From positions 62,001 through 126,000 of the forward strand of contig JBBQXK010000002.1 of NCBI GenBank assembly GCA_038209775.1: 64,000 bases of DNA, in the 5' to 3' direction. Under the pieces are notes generated by a model. That model was not told the DNA's origin. It saw only the letters and a list, made by a program, of their open reading frames with translations, and ran no database searches. Origin of the DNA: JBBQXK01 sp038209775 (lineage in GTDB: Bacteria; Pseudomonadota; Alphaproteobacteria; Rhodobacterales; Rhodobacteraceae). A program made the translations under genes and the position numbers. Below are positions 17,601-25,788 of the stretch, piece by piece (the first letter of the stretch is position 1; the number at the start of each line of letters is the position of its first letter).

Positions 17601-18779
17601 TCAGGTCCATGTCGTCGCGAGCCGTGAAATGACAGCATTCAAGACGATCCGCCCTTCGGGTGTGGTTTGCAGTCGGCGGTCATGGAACGTGATTTTTCCC
17701 AACTCACACAGTTCATCTACAACACCGCAGTCAAGGGTGCGGCCGAATATTGACTGAAGCCGTTCAAACGAGACCCCTTCTGTCATCCTCAACCCCATCA
17801 GAAGATATTCGAGCCCCTGATCGTCTGCTGACAGGCTTGTCTGGATGCTTTGGCCCTCATTACGCTCAACGGCACGCAACCACTGCTCGGGCATCGTTGG
17901 TGATTCTGTCGCGACCCTGCCACCGCCAAGTGTCAACCGTCCATGCGCGCCCGGCCCGATACCGAGGAAGTCCCCTGCTGACCAGTAGATGCGATTGTGC
18001 CGCGATTTGGCGCCTGGCCGGGCGTGGTTCGATACTTCATAGGCCGGCATGCCCGCCTCACCACAGATATCCTGGGTGGCCTGGAACATGTCTGCCGCCA
18101 GATCCTCATCGGGCAGCCCACGTAACTTACCCGCTCGTCGAAGGGCAGCAAAAGGTGTGCCGTCCTCGATCGTCAGTTGATAAAGTGACAGGTGATCAAC
18201 TGACATGGCCAGGGCTTCGGACAGCTCTGCCGACCATTCGGCCAACGATTGCCCTTGTCGCGCATAGATCAGGTCAAAACTGACGCGGTCAAAGATTTCA
18301 CGCGCCGTGCCGAAGGCAGTCTTTGCTTCGGCAACGGTATGACGTCTGCCCAATCGCACAAGATCGGTGTCGCGAAGGCTTTGAATCCCCATAGAAACGC
18401 GGTTCACCCCGGCATGCCGGTAGGCAGCAAATCGGCCAGCCTCAACTGACCCCGGGTTCGCCTCCAGCGTCACCTCCCAATCGTTGGAAATCACCCAAGT
18501 TTGGCGGATTGCATGAAGAATGTCAGCCACAAGGGCGGGGTCCATGAGTGACGGCGTGCCCCCGCCGAAGAACACCGTTTGGAGGATTCGGCCCGACGTA
18601 AGCTGCCCTGCACGCTCAATCTCGGCCAAATAGGCGGCTCGCCAGCGATCTTGGTCGATCCGCGATGATACGTGGCTGTTAAAATCGCAGTAGGGGCATT
18701 TCGACGAACAGAACGGCCAGTGAAGGTAAAGACCGAACCCGCCAAGCCGCCAGTCATCAGATTGTTTCACGTGAAACAT
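17601..18779 (-). CDS. hemW: Radical SAM heme chaperone HemW (HemN-like)
   Basis: The protein has 392 residues. The radical-SAM cluster motif is CSSKCPYCDF (CxxxCxxC) near residue 28, preceded by LYLHWPFC, and FFGGGTPSL follows. A HemN C-terminal domain is present. HemW is a heme carrier or insertion factor rather than a true coproporphyrinogen dehydrogenase; the single CxxxCxxC with the HemW-type context supports this. It starts MFHVKQ, the same hexapeptide as MnmG, because its start is also embedded in a parS site. It overlaps the rdgB end by 13 bases. Confidence 0.93.
   Translation of the reverse strand: MFHVKQSDDWRLGGFGLYLHWPFCSSKCPYCDFNSHVSSRIDQDRWRAAYLAEIERAGQLTSGRILQTVFFGGGTPSLMDPALVADILHAIRQTWVISNDWEVTLEANPGSVEAGRFAAYRHAGVNRVSMGIQSLRDTDLVRLGRRHTVAEAKTAFGTAREIFDRVSFDLIYARQGQSLAEWSAELSEALAMSVDHLSLYQLTIEDGTPFAALRRAGKLRGLPDEDLAADMFQATQDICGEAGMPAYEVSNHARPGAKSRHNRIYWSAGDFLGIGPGAHGRLTLGGGRVATESPTMPEQWLRAVERNEGQSIQTSLSADDQGLEYLLMGLRMTEGVSFERLQSIFGRTLDCGVVDELCELGKITFHDRRLQTTPEGRIVLNAVISRLATTWT
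18763..18778. other. parS centromere site 2 (rdgB/hemW overlap)
   Basis: TGTTTCACGTGAAACA occurs a second time, again perfect. On the minus strand the same bases are read in two frames: they give the last residues CFT and the stop of RdgB, and the initial MFHVKQ of HemW. It is 5.3 kb from parS site 1 and 1.2 kb past the parB stop. Confidence 0.95.
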
Positions 18780-19375
18780 CTGGCGACCAGCTTGGCAAAC
18801 GCGTCAGCACGATGGCTTACTTGGTTCTTTTGCCAACGATCCATCTCGCCATAGGTCAGCGCGTGTTTGTCAGGCTGAAAGATCGGGTCATAGCCATGGC
18901 CTTGATCGCCGCGCATAGGCCACACAATCCGGCCCTCCATCCGGCCCTCAAAAACCAAATCCTCACCGCCAGGCCAAGCAAGGACAAGCGTGCAGCAGAA
19001 CTGCGCGCGCCAAGGTTCCGCCGCTCCGGTCGCGATCAGTTCGGTCCGCACGCGCGCCATGGCAAGTGTGAAGTCACGACCTTCTGGTGTTTCAGCCCAA
19101 TCGGCCGTGTAAACGCCCGGTGAGCCGCCTAGAACGTCCACGCACAAGCCGGAATCGTCAGCCAAGGCCATCATGCCCGCTGTGTATGCTGCGGAATGTG
19201 CCTTGATGCGGGCGTTCTCAATAAATGTCGTTCCGTCCTCGACGGGTTCTGGCAGCCCCAGATCACCGGCAGAGACTGTCCGCACCCCATACGGGCCGAG
19301 CAGTGCCGCAATCTCTTCAAGCTTACCGCGATTGTGGGTTGCAATGCACAGCGTTTGGCCCCGCAGATCGCGCAT
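18767..19375 (-). CDS. rdgB: XTP/dITP diphosphatase (RdgB/HAM1)
   Basis: The protein has 202 residues. The N-terminal motif IATHNRGKLEEIAALL carries the substrate-binding Asn and Lys, DDSGLCVDVLGGSPGVYTADWA is the active-site region, and GHGYDPIFQPD and SHRADAFAKL complete the fold. It removes ITP and XTP from the nucleotide pool. It follows rph by 3 bases and overlaps hemW by 13, forming the leftward operon rph-rdgB-hemW. Confidence 0.95.
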   Translation of the reverse strand: MRDLRGQTLCIATHNRGKLEEIAALLGPYGVRTVSAGDLGLPEPVEDGTTFIENARIKAHSAAYTAGMMALADDSGLCVDVLGGSPGVYTADWAETPEGRDFTLAMARVRTELIATGAAEPWRAQFCCTLVLAWPGGEDLVFEGRMEGRIVWPMRGDQGHGYDPIFQPDKHALTYGEMDRWQKNQVSHRADAFAKLVARCFT

Positions 19376-19378
19376 CGT

Positions 19379-20092
19379 TCAGGCCAAAGCCGCTTTCTGT
19401 GCCGCGACGAGTTCGGCAACGCCGATCTGGGCCAGATCCAGCAACTCCTCCATCTGAGGGCGGCTGAATGTGCCGCCTTCTGCCGACATCTGCACCTCGA
19501 TCATCCGACCGCCCCCGGTCATCACGAAGTTTCCATCGACGCCGGCCTGCGAATCCTCGGCATAGTCCAGATCCAGCACGGGCTGCCCTGCATAGATACC
19601 GCAGGAGACAGCTGCCACGTGGTCCATCACCGGGTCCGACAGCAGCGTGCCCGCTGTCCGAAGCCGCCGCAGCGCCAGCGCCAGTGCCACAAAGCCGCCG
19701 GTGATCGACGCACAGCGGGTGCCGCCGTCAGCCTCGATTACGTCGCAGTCGACCACGATCTGACGTTCACCCAAGGCCTGCTTATCTATGCCGGCACGCA
19801 GGGATCGGCCTATCAGTCTCTGAATCTCTTGTGTACGACCGCCCTGCTTGCCGACCACAGCCTCACGACGGTTGCGGCTGGTCGTGGCGCGGGGCAGCAT
19901 GCCATATTCTGCGGTGACCCAACCCTGGCCGGTGCCCTTGAGGAAAGACGGCGGTCGGTCTTCGACCGAGGCGGAGCACAGCACGCGCGTGCCGCCCATG
20001 GTGATCAGGCACGACCCCTCGGCATGGCGCATCACGCCGGGTTCGATGGTGACTGTCCGCATCTGATCGAGTTTCCGCCCGGATGGCCGCAT
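19379..20092 (-). CDS. rph: Ribonuclease PH
   Basis: The protein has 237 residues. It begins MRPSGRKLDQMRTVTIEPG and shows the phosphorolytic core SLRAGID and IVVDCDVIEADGGTRCAS, typical of full-length RNase PH. It trims tRNA 3' ends phosphorolytically. It is divergent from hrcA across a 116-base promoter region. Confidence 0.96.
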   Translation of the reverse strand: MRPSGRKLDQMRTVTIEPGVMRHAEGSCLITMGGTRVLCSASVEDRPPSFLKGTGQGWVTAEYGMLPRATTSRNRREAVVGKQGGRTQEIQRLIGRSLRAGIDKQALGERQIVVDCDVIEADGGTRCASITGGFVALALALRRLRTAGTLLSDPVMDHVAAVSCGIYAGQPVLDLDYAEDSQAGVDGNFVMTGGGRMIEVQMSAEGGTFSRPQMEELLDLAQIGVAELVAAQKAALA

Positions 20093-20153
20093 CGCTCCAC
20101 TCCCATTCTTTGCCCGTCAGATAGTCGTGTGCGGTCCCCATGCGCAACCCACA

Positions 20154-20182
20154 TTGACGAAGCGCCTTCCCCTTCCCTATCT
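20154..20182 (+). promoter_or_regulatory. Likely hrcA promoter
   Basis: TTGACG at 20154-20159 and CTATCT at 20177-20182 are separated by 17 bases, 26 bases before the hrcA start, close to a sigma-70 promoter. The CCCTATCTT context also partly resembles an alphaproteobacterial heat-shock (RpoH) -10 element. No CIRCE inverted repeat is seen here, so autoregulation by HrcA is not supported. Confidence 0.45.
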
Positions 20183-20208
20183 TCCCATGTTGCCCGGAGG
20201 AACACCGC

Positions 20209-21279
20209 TTGACCGACCGCTCTGCGATCCTGTCCGATATGACCGACCGCTCACGCGAAGTGTTCCGGCGTGTGGTCGAGGGGTATCTGGCGAACGGTGA
20301 CCCGGTGGGTTCGCGGATGCTGACCCGCAGCATGACCGAAAAAGTCAGCGCTGCCACCATCCGCAACGTGATGCAGGACCTGGAGTTTCTGGGGCTTCTG
20401 GGAAGCCCGCACATTTCGGCCGGGCGTGTGCCCACGCAGCTGGGACTGCGGATGTTCGTGGACGGCATCCTTGAGGTAGGCACGGTTGCTGCGGAAGACC
20501 GCGAAAAGATCGACGCGACGACGGGTGGCAATGAGCCGGACGTCACGGCGCTGTTGGACCGCGTTGGTGCGGCTTTGTCCGGCCTGACGCAAGGGGCAAG
20601 TCTGGTATTGACGCCCAAGCACGAGGCGGCGATCCGGCATATCGAATTTGTCAGTCTGGGGGCGGACCGGGCCTTGGTGGTGTTGGTGTTTGCCGATGGC
20701 CATGTCGAGAACCGTGTGTTCACTCCGCCGCCCGGACAGACGCCGTCATCCATGCGCGAGGCGGCGAATTTCCTGAATGCGCTTGTCGAGGGGCGCACCC
20801 TGTCCGACCTGCGGACGACGGTTGGCCGCGACATTGCCCTGCGACGGCAGGAGATTGACGAGCTTGCGCGGGGGCTGGTCGACCAGGGTCTGGCGCTGTG
20901 GGAAAATGCGGGCGAGCAGAGCGAAAGGCTGATCGTGCGCGGCCGTTCGAATCTGATCGATGAGGGTGCCGAGGGCGCAGAGGTGGACCGTATCCGCACC
21001 CTGTTCGACGATCTGGAACGCAAGCGGGACATTGCCGAATTCCTTGACCTGACTGAGGCAGGTGAGGGCGTTAAAATTTTCATCGGTTCCGAGAACAAGC
21101 TTTTCTCGCTTTCGGGTTCCTCTCTGGTCGTCTCTCCCTATATGAACGCTGACCGCCGGATCATCGGGGCGGTGGGGGTGATCGGCCCGACGCGCCTGAA
21201 CTATGCGCGCGTGGTGCCGATCGTGAACTATACCGCCCAGCTGGTCGGACGACTCGTGTCCGAGCGCGGCAAGGGTTAA
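20209..21279 (+). CDS. hrcA: Heat-inducible transcription repressor HrcA
   Basis: The protein has 356 residues. The N-terminal winged helix (EVFRRVVEGYLANGDPVGSR and the helix AATIRNVMQDLE) is followed by the GAF-like dimerisation domain and the C-terminal IIGAVGVIGPTRLNYARVV. It represses groESL-type operons through CIRCE, aided by GroEL. The start is TTG 20209, supported by GGAGG with 8-base spacing. grpE follows 33 bases later, the common hrcA-grpE pairing. Confidence 0.95.
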   Translation: MTDRSAILSDMTDRSREVFRRVVEGYLANGDPVGSRMLTRSMTEKVSAATIRNVMQDLEFLGLLGSPHISAGRVPTQLGLRMFVDGILEVGTVAAEDREKIDATTGGNEPDVTALLDRVGAALSGLTQGASLVLTPKHEAAIRHIEFVSLGADRALVVLVFADGHVENRVFTPPPGQTPSSMREAANFLNALVEGRTLSDLRTTVGRDIALRRQEIDELARGLVDQGLALWENAGEQSERLIVRGRSNLIDEGAEGAEVDRIRTLFDDLERKRDIAEFLDLTEAGEGVKIFIGSENKLFSLSGSSLVVSPYMNADRRIIGAVGVIGPTRLNYARVVPIVNYTAQLVGRLVSERGKG

Positions 21280-21312
21280 AGGGCGGGCAGGCAAGGCAAG
21301 GGCAGACGAATC

Positions 21313-21834
21313 ATGGCTGACGAACAGGCTGGCGACGAAACTTTCGATGAAGCGATGGACGATGTGGCGTCCGAGATCGAGGTGTTGCGCGCCGAACGCG
21401 ACGATATGCGTGACCGCTTCATGCGCGCACTGGCCGACGCCGAGAATGCGCGCAAACGAGGTGAGCGTGACCGCAAGGAAGCCGAGCAATATGGTGGATC
21501 GAAGCTGTCGCGTGATCTTTTGCCGGTGTTCGACAACCTCAAGCGGGCGCTGGATGTGGCCACCGAAGAACAGCGCGTCGCTGCGGGCCCGCTGATTGAA
21601 GGGGTGGAGTTGACGCTGCGCGAGCTTATCAAGGTACTGACCCGGCACAACGTGACCCCGATCATGCCCGAGATCGGCGACACCTTTGACCCTCAGATGC
21701 ATCAGGCAATGTTCGAGGCGCCTATCCCCGGCACCAAGGCAGGGCAGATCATTCAGGTGATGACCGAGGGGTTCCTGCTGCATGACAGGCTGCTGCGGCC
21801 GGCGCAGGTGGGTGTGTCCTCGATGACCGGCTGA
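21313..21834 (+). CDS. grpE: Nucleotide exchange factor GrpE
   Basis: The protein has 173 residues. It has an acidic N-terminus, a long coiled-coil helix (EIEVLRAERDDMRDRFMRAL with ADAENARKRGERD) and a C-terminal beta domain (FDPQMHQAMFE and EGFLLHDRLLRPAQVGVS). It is the DnaK co-chaperone that releases ADP. It is co-directional with hrcA and converges with mutS. Confidence 0.96.
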   Translation: MADEQAGDETFDEAMDDVASEIEVLRAERDDMRDRFMRALADAENARKRGERDRKEAEQYGGSKLSRDLLPVFDNLKRALDVATEEQRVAAGPLIEGVELTLRELIKVLTRHNVTPIMPEIGDTFDPQMHQAMFEAPIPGTKAGQIIQVMTEGFLLHDRLLRPAQVGVSSMTG

Positions 21835-21851
21835 AGGACGTGTGGAGAGGC

Positions 21852-21905
21852 CGGGGGGTTTCACGCCCCCCGGACCCCCCGTGGAGTACTTGCGCAAAGA
21901 AGATG
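21852..21905 (+). repeat. Short intergenic repeat downstream of grpE (copy 1)
   Basis: A G-rich run, TTTCACG, a C-rich run and CCCCCCGTGGAGTACTTG lie just after grpE. The G-run and C-runs can pair into a hairpin. A related sequence in the opposite orientation sits at 62277-62331, downstream of the EVE domain. I recall such elements as common between genes in Rhodobacterales; a terminator-like role is inference. Confidence 0.6.
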
Positions 21906-21921
21906 CGAAATTTTAATCAAA

Positions 21922-24543
21922 TCAGAGCTTTGATTTGAGGGCGTAGAGCGCCTCAAGCGCCTGTTTCGGGGTCAGGTCGTCGGGATGGATGGCGCGCAGA
22001 GCATCTTCGATGGCTGAATGTTTCGCGGGCGCGGGCGGCGTCGCTGTTGGGGCTGCGCGAAACAGCGGCAGATCATCGACCAGCGCCATCGGCCGCGGCG
22101 CACCCTGCCTGTCGCCTGATTCCAGCGCCTGCAGCACGGTTTTTGCCCGCTCGATCACCGACGGGGGCAGGCCTGCAAGGCGAGCCACCTGCACACCATA
22201 GGACCGGTCTGCAGCACCCATCTGCACCTCGTGCAGAAAGATCACGTCCCCCTCCCATTCCTTGACCCGGACTGTGGCATTGGCCACGCCCGACAGCCGG
22301 GCCGAAAGTGCCGTCATCTCATGGTAGTGCGTGGCAAAAAGGGCGCGGCAACGGTTGACGCCGTGCAGGTGTTCCATCACCGCCCAGGCGATGGAGAGGC
22401 CGTCATAGGTGGCCGTCCCACGCCCGATCTCGTCCAGGATCACCAGCGCGCGGTCATCGGCCTGATTGAGGATGGCGGCGGTTTCGACCATTTCGACCAT
22501 GAAGGTAGACCGACCCCGCGCCAGATCGTCGGATGCGCCCACGCGGCTGAACAACTGGCTGACAACGCCGATCCGGGCCGAGGCCGCGGGCACAAAGCTG
22601 CCCATCTGCGCCAAGAGGGCCACCAGTGCATTTTGTCGCAGGAATGTTGACTTTCCAGCCATGTTCGGTCCGGTCAGCAGCCATATCGCAGGCGTCCCGC
22701 CCGCTGTCAGGCGGCAGTCATTGGCGACAAATGTCGCCTGGCCATCACGCCGCAGCGCGCGCTCGACCACGGGGTGGCGGCCGCCCTCGATCTCGAATGC
22801 ATGGCTGTCATCGACCAGAGGCTCAACCCAGTTCTCGGTGGCTGCAAGTTCGGCCAGGGCGGCGGTCACGTCGATCTCGGCCAGGGCTAGCGCCGCCGCT
22901 CCGATGGGTGCGGCAAGGGCCACCACAGCGTCGCGCAGCGCCGCATAGTGCCGCTTTTCGATCTGGATGGCGTGGGCGCCCGCGTTCAGGATGCGCGATT
23001 CAAGGTCACTGAGGTCAACCGTCGTGAACCGCACCTGCCCGGCTGTCGTCTGCCGGTGAAGGAAGGTTTCCGACAGCGGCGGCTGGCGCAGGCGGTCACC
23101 ATGCAGCGCCGTCGTCTCGATGAAATAGCCCAGCACGTTGTTATGTTTGATCTTCAGCCCAGGCACCCCGGCCAATGCTGCATAGGTGGTCTGCAAGGCC
23201 GCTATCCGGCCCCGCCCCTGATCGCGCAACAGCCGCGTCTCATCCAGTTCGGCGTCATAACCGTCGGCCACATACCCGCCATCGCGCACCATCAGGGGTG
23301 GTTCATCGACCACCGCGCGTGTCAGCAGATCGCGCAGCGCGTCATGCCCGGTCAGTGCCAGCATCGCCTGCGCCAGGACGGGCGGCATGCCTGCCGCCAT
23401 CGTGGCGATCACCGCTGCGCGGTCCAGCCCGGCGCGGACTGCCGCAAGGTCACGCGGGCCGCCCCGGTCGATGGCCAGCCGCGACAGTGCGCGGTCAAGG
23501 TCGGGCACACGGCGCAATTCGGTGCGCAAGGCTTCGCGCAAACGGGCGTTATCGGTCAGAAACCGCACCCCGGTCAGCCGTCCATGTATCACCGCCAGAT
23601 CCCGCGACGGGGCCGACAGCCGCCGCTCCAGCGCCCTTGCCCCCGGACCCGTCAACGTGCGGTCCACTGTTGCCAGAAGCGACCCGTCGCGTCCCCCTGA
23701 CAGTGCCGCTGTCAGTTCCAGATTGCGCCGGGTGGCGGGGTCAATGGCCATCGTGTCGCCCGCCCCCTCGCGCAGCGGCGGGCGCAACAGCGGCAATTGT
23801 CCGCGCTGTGTCAGGTCAAGATAGGCCACCAGCGCACCCATCGCCGCCATCTCGGCCCGCGAAAAGCTGCCGAACCCCGCCATCGACGCCACCCCGAACA
23901 GCGCGCACAGCCGCCGTTCCGCCCCCGCGCTGTCGAACCCTGACGCTGCCACCGGCGTGACCGCCACCCCGTCGGCATCCGCGCCCCGCCCTTCGGCCAC
24001 CAGCAACTCGGCCGGCCCCAGCCGCGCCAGTTCCAGCGGCAGCCGTGCCGCTTCGCAGGCCATCACCCGGAATTCCCCGGTCGAGATATCGGCCCATGCC
24101 AGAGCCCCCTCGTCGCGCACCTCGGCATAGGCGGCAAGATAGTTGTTCCGCCGCGCCTGCAGCAGCGTGTCCTCGGTCAGTGTCCCCGGCGTGACCAGCC
24201 GCACCACATCACGCGCCACCACCGCCTTGTAGCCGCGCTTTTTCGCCTCGGCGGGGTCTTCCATCTGTTCTGCGATTGCCACGCGAAATCCCTTGCGGAT
24301 CAGGGACATGAGGTAGTCATCGGACCGCACCACCGGCACCCCGCACATAGGTATGGGCGCGCCCCCGTGAGATCCGCGCGACGTCAGCGCAATGTCAAGC
24401 GCGGCACTGGCCGCCACAGCGTCGTCAAAGAACATCTCGTAGAAATCGCCCATCCGATAGAACAGGAGCGCCTCGGGATGGCGGGCCTTGATCTCCAGAT
24501 ACTGCGCCATCATCGGTGTTGCGCTGTCGTCGGCCACTGGCAT
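21922..24543 (-). CDS. mutS: DNA mismatch repair protein MutS
   Basis: The protein has 873 residues. The mismatch-recognition domain near the N-terminus has FYRMGDFYEMFFDDA, including the Phe-x-Glu wedge equivalent. The connector, core and clamp domains follow. The C-terminal ATPase shows GPNMAGKSTFLRQ, VILDEIGRGTATYDGLSIAWA and ATHYHEMT. I use ATG 24543 (MPVADD); an in-frame GTG lies two codons upstream at 24549 and no strong ribosome-binding site separates them. The gene is on the minus strand, convergent with grpE. Confidence 0.96.
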   Translation of the reverse strand: MPVADDSATPMMAQYLEIKARHPEALLFYRMGDFYEMFFDDAVAASAALDIALTSRGSHGGAPIPMCGVPVVRSDDYLMSLIRKGFRVAIAEQMEDPAEAKKRGYKAVVARDVVRLVTPGTLTEDTLLQARRNNYLAAYAEVRDEGALAWADISTGEFRVMACEAARLPLELARLGPAELLVAEGRGADADGVAVTPVAASGFDSAGAERRLCALFGVASMAGFGSFSRAEMAAMGALVAYLDLTQRGQLPLLRPPLREGAGDTMAIDPATRRNLELTAALSGGRDGSLLATVDRTLTGPGARALERRLSAPSRDLAVIHGRLTGVRFLTDNARLREALRTELRRVPDLDRALSRLAIDRGGPRDLAAVRAGLDRAAVIATMAAGMPPVLAQAMLALTGHDALRDLLTRAVVDEPPLMVRDGGYVADGYDAELDETRLLRDQGRGRIAALQTTYAALAGVPGLKIKHNNVLGYFIETTALHGDRLRQPPLSETFLHRQTTAGQVRFTTVDLSDLESRILNAGAHAIQIEKRHYAALRDAVVALAAPIGAAALALAEIDVTAALAELAATENWVEPLVDDSHAFEIEGGRHPVVERALRRDGQATFVANDCRLTAGGTPAIWLLTGPNMAGKSTFLRQNALVALLAQMGSFVPAASARIGVVSQLFSRVGASDDLARGRSTFMVEMVETAAILNQADDRALVILDEIGRGTATYDGLSIAWAVMEHLHGVNRCRALFATHYHEMTALSARLSGVANATVRVKEWEGDVIFLHEVQMGAADRSYGVQVARLAGLPPSVIERAKTVLQALESGDRQGAPRPMALVDDLPLFRAAPTATPPAPAKHSAIEDALRAIHPDDLTPKQALEALYALKSKL

Positions 24544-24603
24544 CCCCACAGGTTCGGGCGGAACCCTAGCGAAGTGCCTGCCGGGGCGAAAGCCGCCCGC
24601 TGG

Positions 24604-25596
24604 CTATAGCCGAAAGTTCGGTACAGGCGACTGCAACACCTGCAGGGCATCGGGTGCCTCACCGGCGATGCGGCGCAACAGCAGCTGCCCCAGCGTTTCG
24701 CCAGCGGCGCGGATGTCTTCGTAGATCGTGTCGATCCGGGGACGGTACAGGTCGAACGTCTGGCTGGTCTGTTTGGCGATCACGTCAACTTCGGTGCCGA
24801 TGGCCCGTGCCCCGTCCTGCAGTCCTGCAAGCACTGCCATTGCAGACACCTCGCCCGGGCAGATGAACCCGTCCACCCCTTCGGCACACAGGCGGGCGGC
24901 GACGGTCTGGATGCGGGGGGGCAATGTGGCCAGAGTAACCGCGCCATCAAGCAAGGCCTCGACGCCGGCCGCGGCGGCTGAACGCAGGAAGCCTTCGCGC
25001 ATGTGGCTGGCAAAGGTACGGGTCGGTTCGGGCGGGATCAGGAACAGCCGCCGCCGCCCGCGCGCGACCAGCCGTGCGACGGCCATCGTGGCGAAGGCGT
25101 CATTGTCATAGTCGCACCAGGCATGCGTGCCAACGGTATCGGTGCGACCGTGGCTGGCAAAGGGAAACCCCGCTTCCGACAGGAACGACACGCGCGGGTC
25201 ATCGGGGCTCGTGCCGGAAAACAGGATGCCGTCGGCCAACCCATTGCGCACGATATGGCGGACCGGAACCATCGGATCGGCGTCCCCGTCGTAGGGCGTC
25301 ATCGAGATGTGGAACTGCGTGCCCGCGATGGCCTGCGACAGCCCGGCGATCATTGACCCGCGAAAGCCAAGGATTTCCTCATGCGGGGACAACACCAGAG
25401 CGATCACGTTGGTGCGCCCGGTGCGCAGGCGCTGCGCCGCGCGGTCGGGCACATAGCCAAGGCTTTGCGCGATGTCGGACACCTGCCGGCGGGTGGCCAG
25501 GGCGATCTTTGCGTCGCCCGCAAGCGCCCGCGATACCGTAGTCACGGCAAAGCCGCTGGCGTCGGCAATCGTGCGAAGGGTGGGGCGCTTGTTCAT
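24604..25596 (-). CDS. LacI-family transcriptional regulator of the adjacent sugar ABC operon
   Basis: The protein has 330 residues. The N-terminal LacI helix-turn-helix is LRTIADASGFAVTTVSRALAG with the hinge helix RAAQRLRTGRTNVIALVLS. A periplasmic-binding-protein-like sensor domain follows. The open frame continues far upstream with no stop, but ATG 25596 gives the canonical LacI N terminus. It is divergent from the sugar-binding-protein gene. A perfect palindrome lies at that operon's promoter and a weaker one between the two genes, so it probably represses both. The effector is unknown; glucose, mannose or an alpha-glucoside are reasonable guesses from the transporter type. Confidence 0.9.
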   Translation of the reverse strand: MNKRPTLRTIADASGFAVTTVSRALAGDAKIALATRRQVSDIAQSLGYVPDRAAQRLRTGRTNVIALVLSPHEEILGFRGSMIAGLSQAIAGTQFHISMTPYDGDADPMVPVRHIVRNGLADGILFSGTSPDDPRVSFLSEAGFPFASHGRTDTVGTHAWCDYDNDAFATMAVARLVARGRRRLFLIPPEPTRTFASHMREGFLRSAAAAGVEALLDGAVTLATLPPRIQTVAARLCAEGVDGFICPGEVSAMAVLAGLQDGARAIGTEVDVIAKQTSQTFDLYRPRIDTIYEDIRAAGETLGQLLLRRIAGEAPDALQVLQSPVPNFRL

Positions 25597-25634
25597 CGTA
25601 CAGATTCGCGGCCAGTGAGGGGGATGCGCGGGAC

Positions 25635-25648
25635 TTGCATCGTTACAT
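25635..25648. promoter_or_regulatory. Secondary LacI-type operator candidate
   Basis: TTGCATCGTTACAT matches the perfect operator 99 bases away at 11 of 14 positions, keeping the CGTTACA half-site. It sits 39 bases upstream of the regulator's start codon, suggesting autoregulation or looping between two operators. Confidence 0.4.
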
Positions 25649-25717
25649 CGGGCCAGTCTTTGCGACATTCCCCGGATATTCAAGGGAAAGAATCCACGCT
25701 CGGCAAGTAACTGTCTA

Positions 25718-25748
25718 TTGACTTGGAGGCTAGTTGTAACGTTACAAT
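25718..25748 (+). promoter_or_regulatory. Promoter of the sugar ABC operon
   Basis: TTGACT at 25718-25723 resembles a -35 box and TACAAT at 25743-25748 a -10 box, with a somewhat long 19-base spacer. The -10 overlaps the LacI-type palindrome, so repressor binding would block polymerase directly. Confidence 0.5.
25734..25747. promoter_or_regulatory. LacI-family operator, perfect palindrome
   Basis: TTGTAACGTTACAA is a 14-base perfect palindrome with the central CG typical of LacI-family operators. It lies 42 bases upstream of the first transporter gene and 138 bases from the divergent LacI-type regulator's start. Confidence 0.8.
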
Positions 25749-25788
25749 GCGCCCAGCCGGACGGGAGCCGGCAATCAGGGAGAGAGAC

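Noticed and set aside
20093..20208. CIRCE operator upstream of hrcA
   Set aside because: No TTAGCACTC-type inverted repeat is present in the divergent region.
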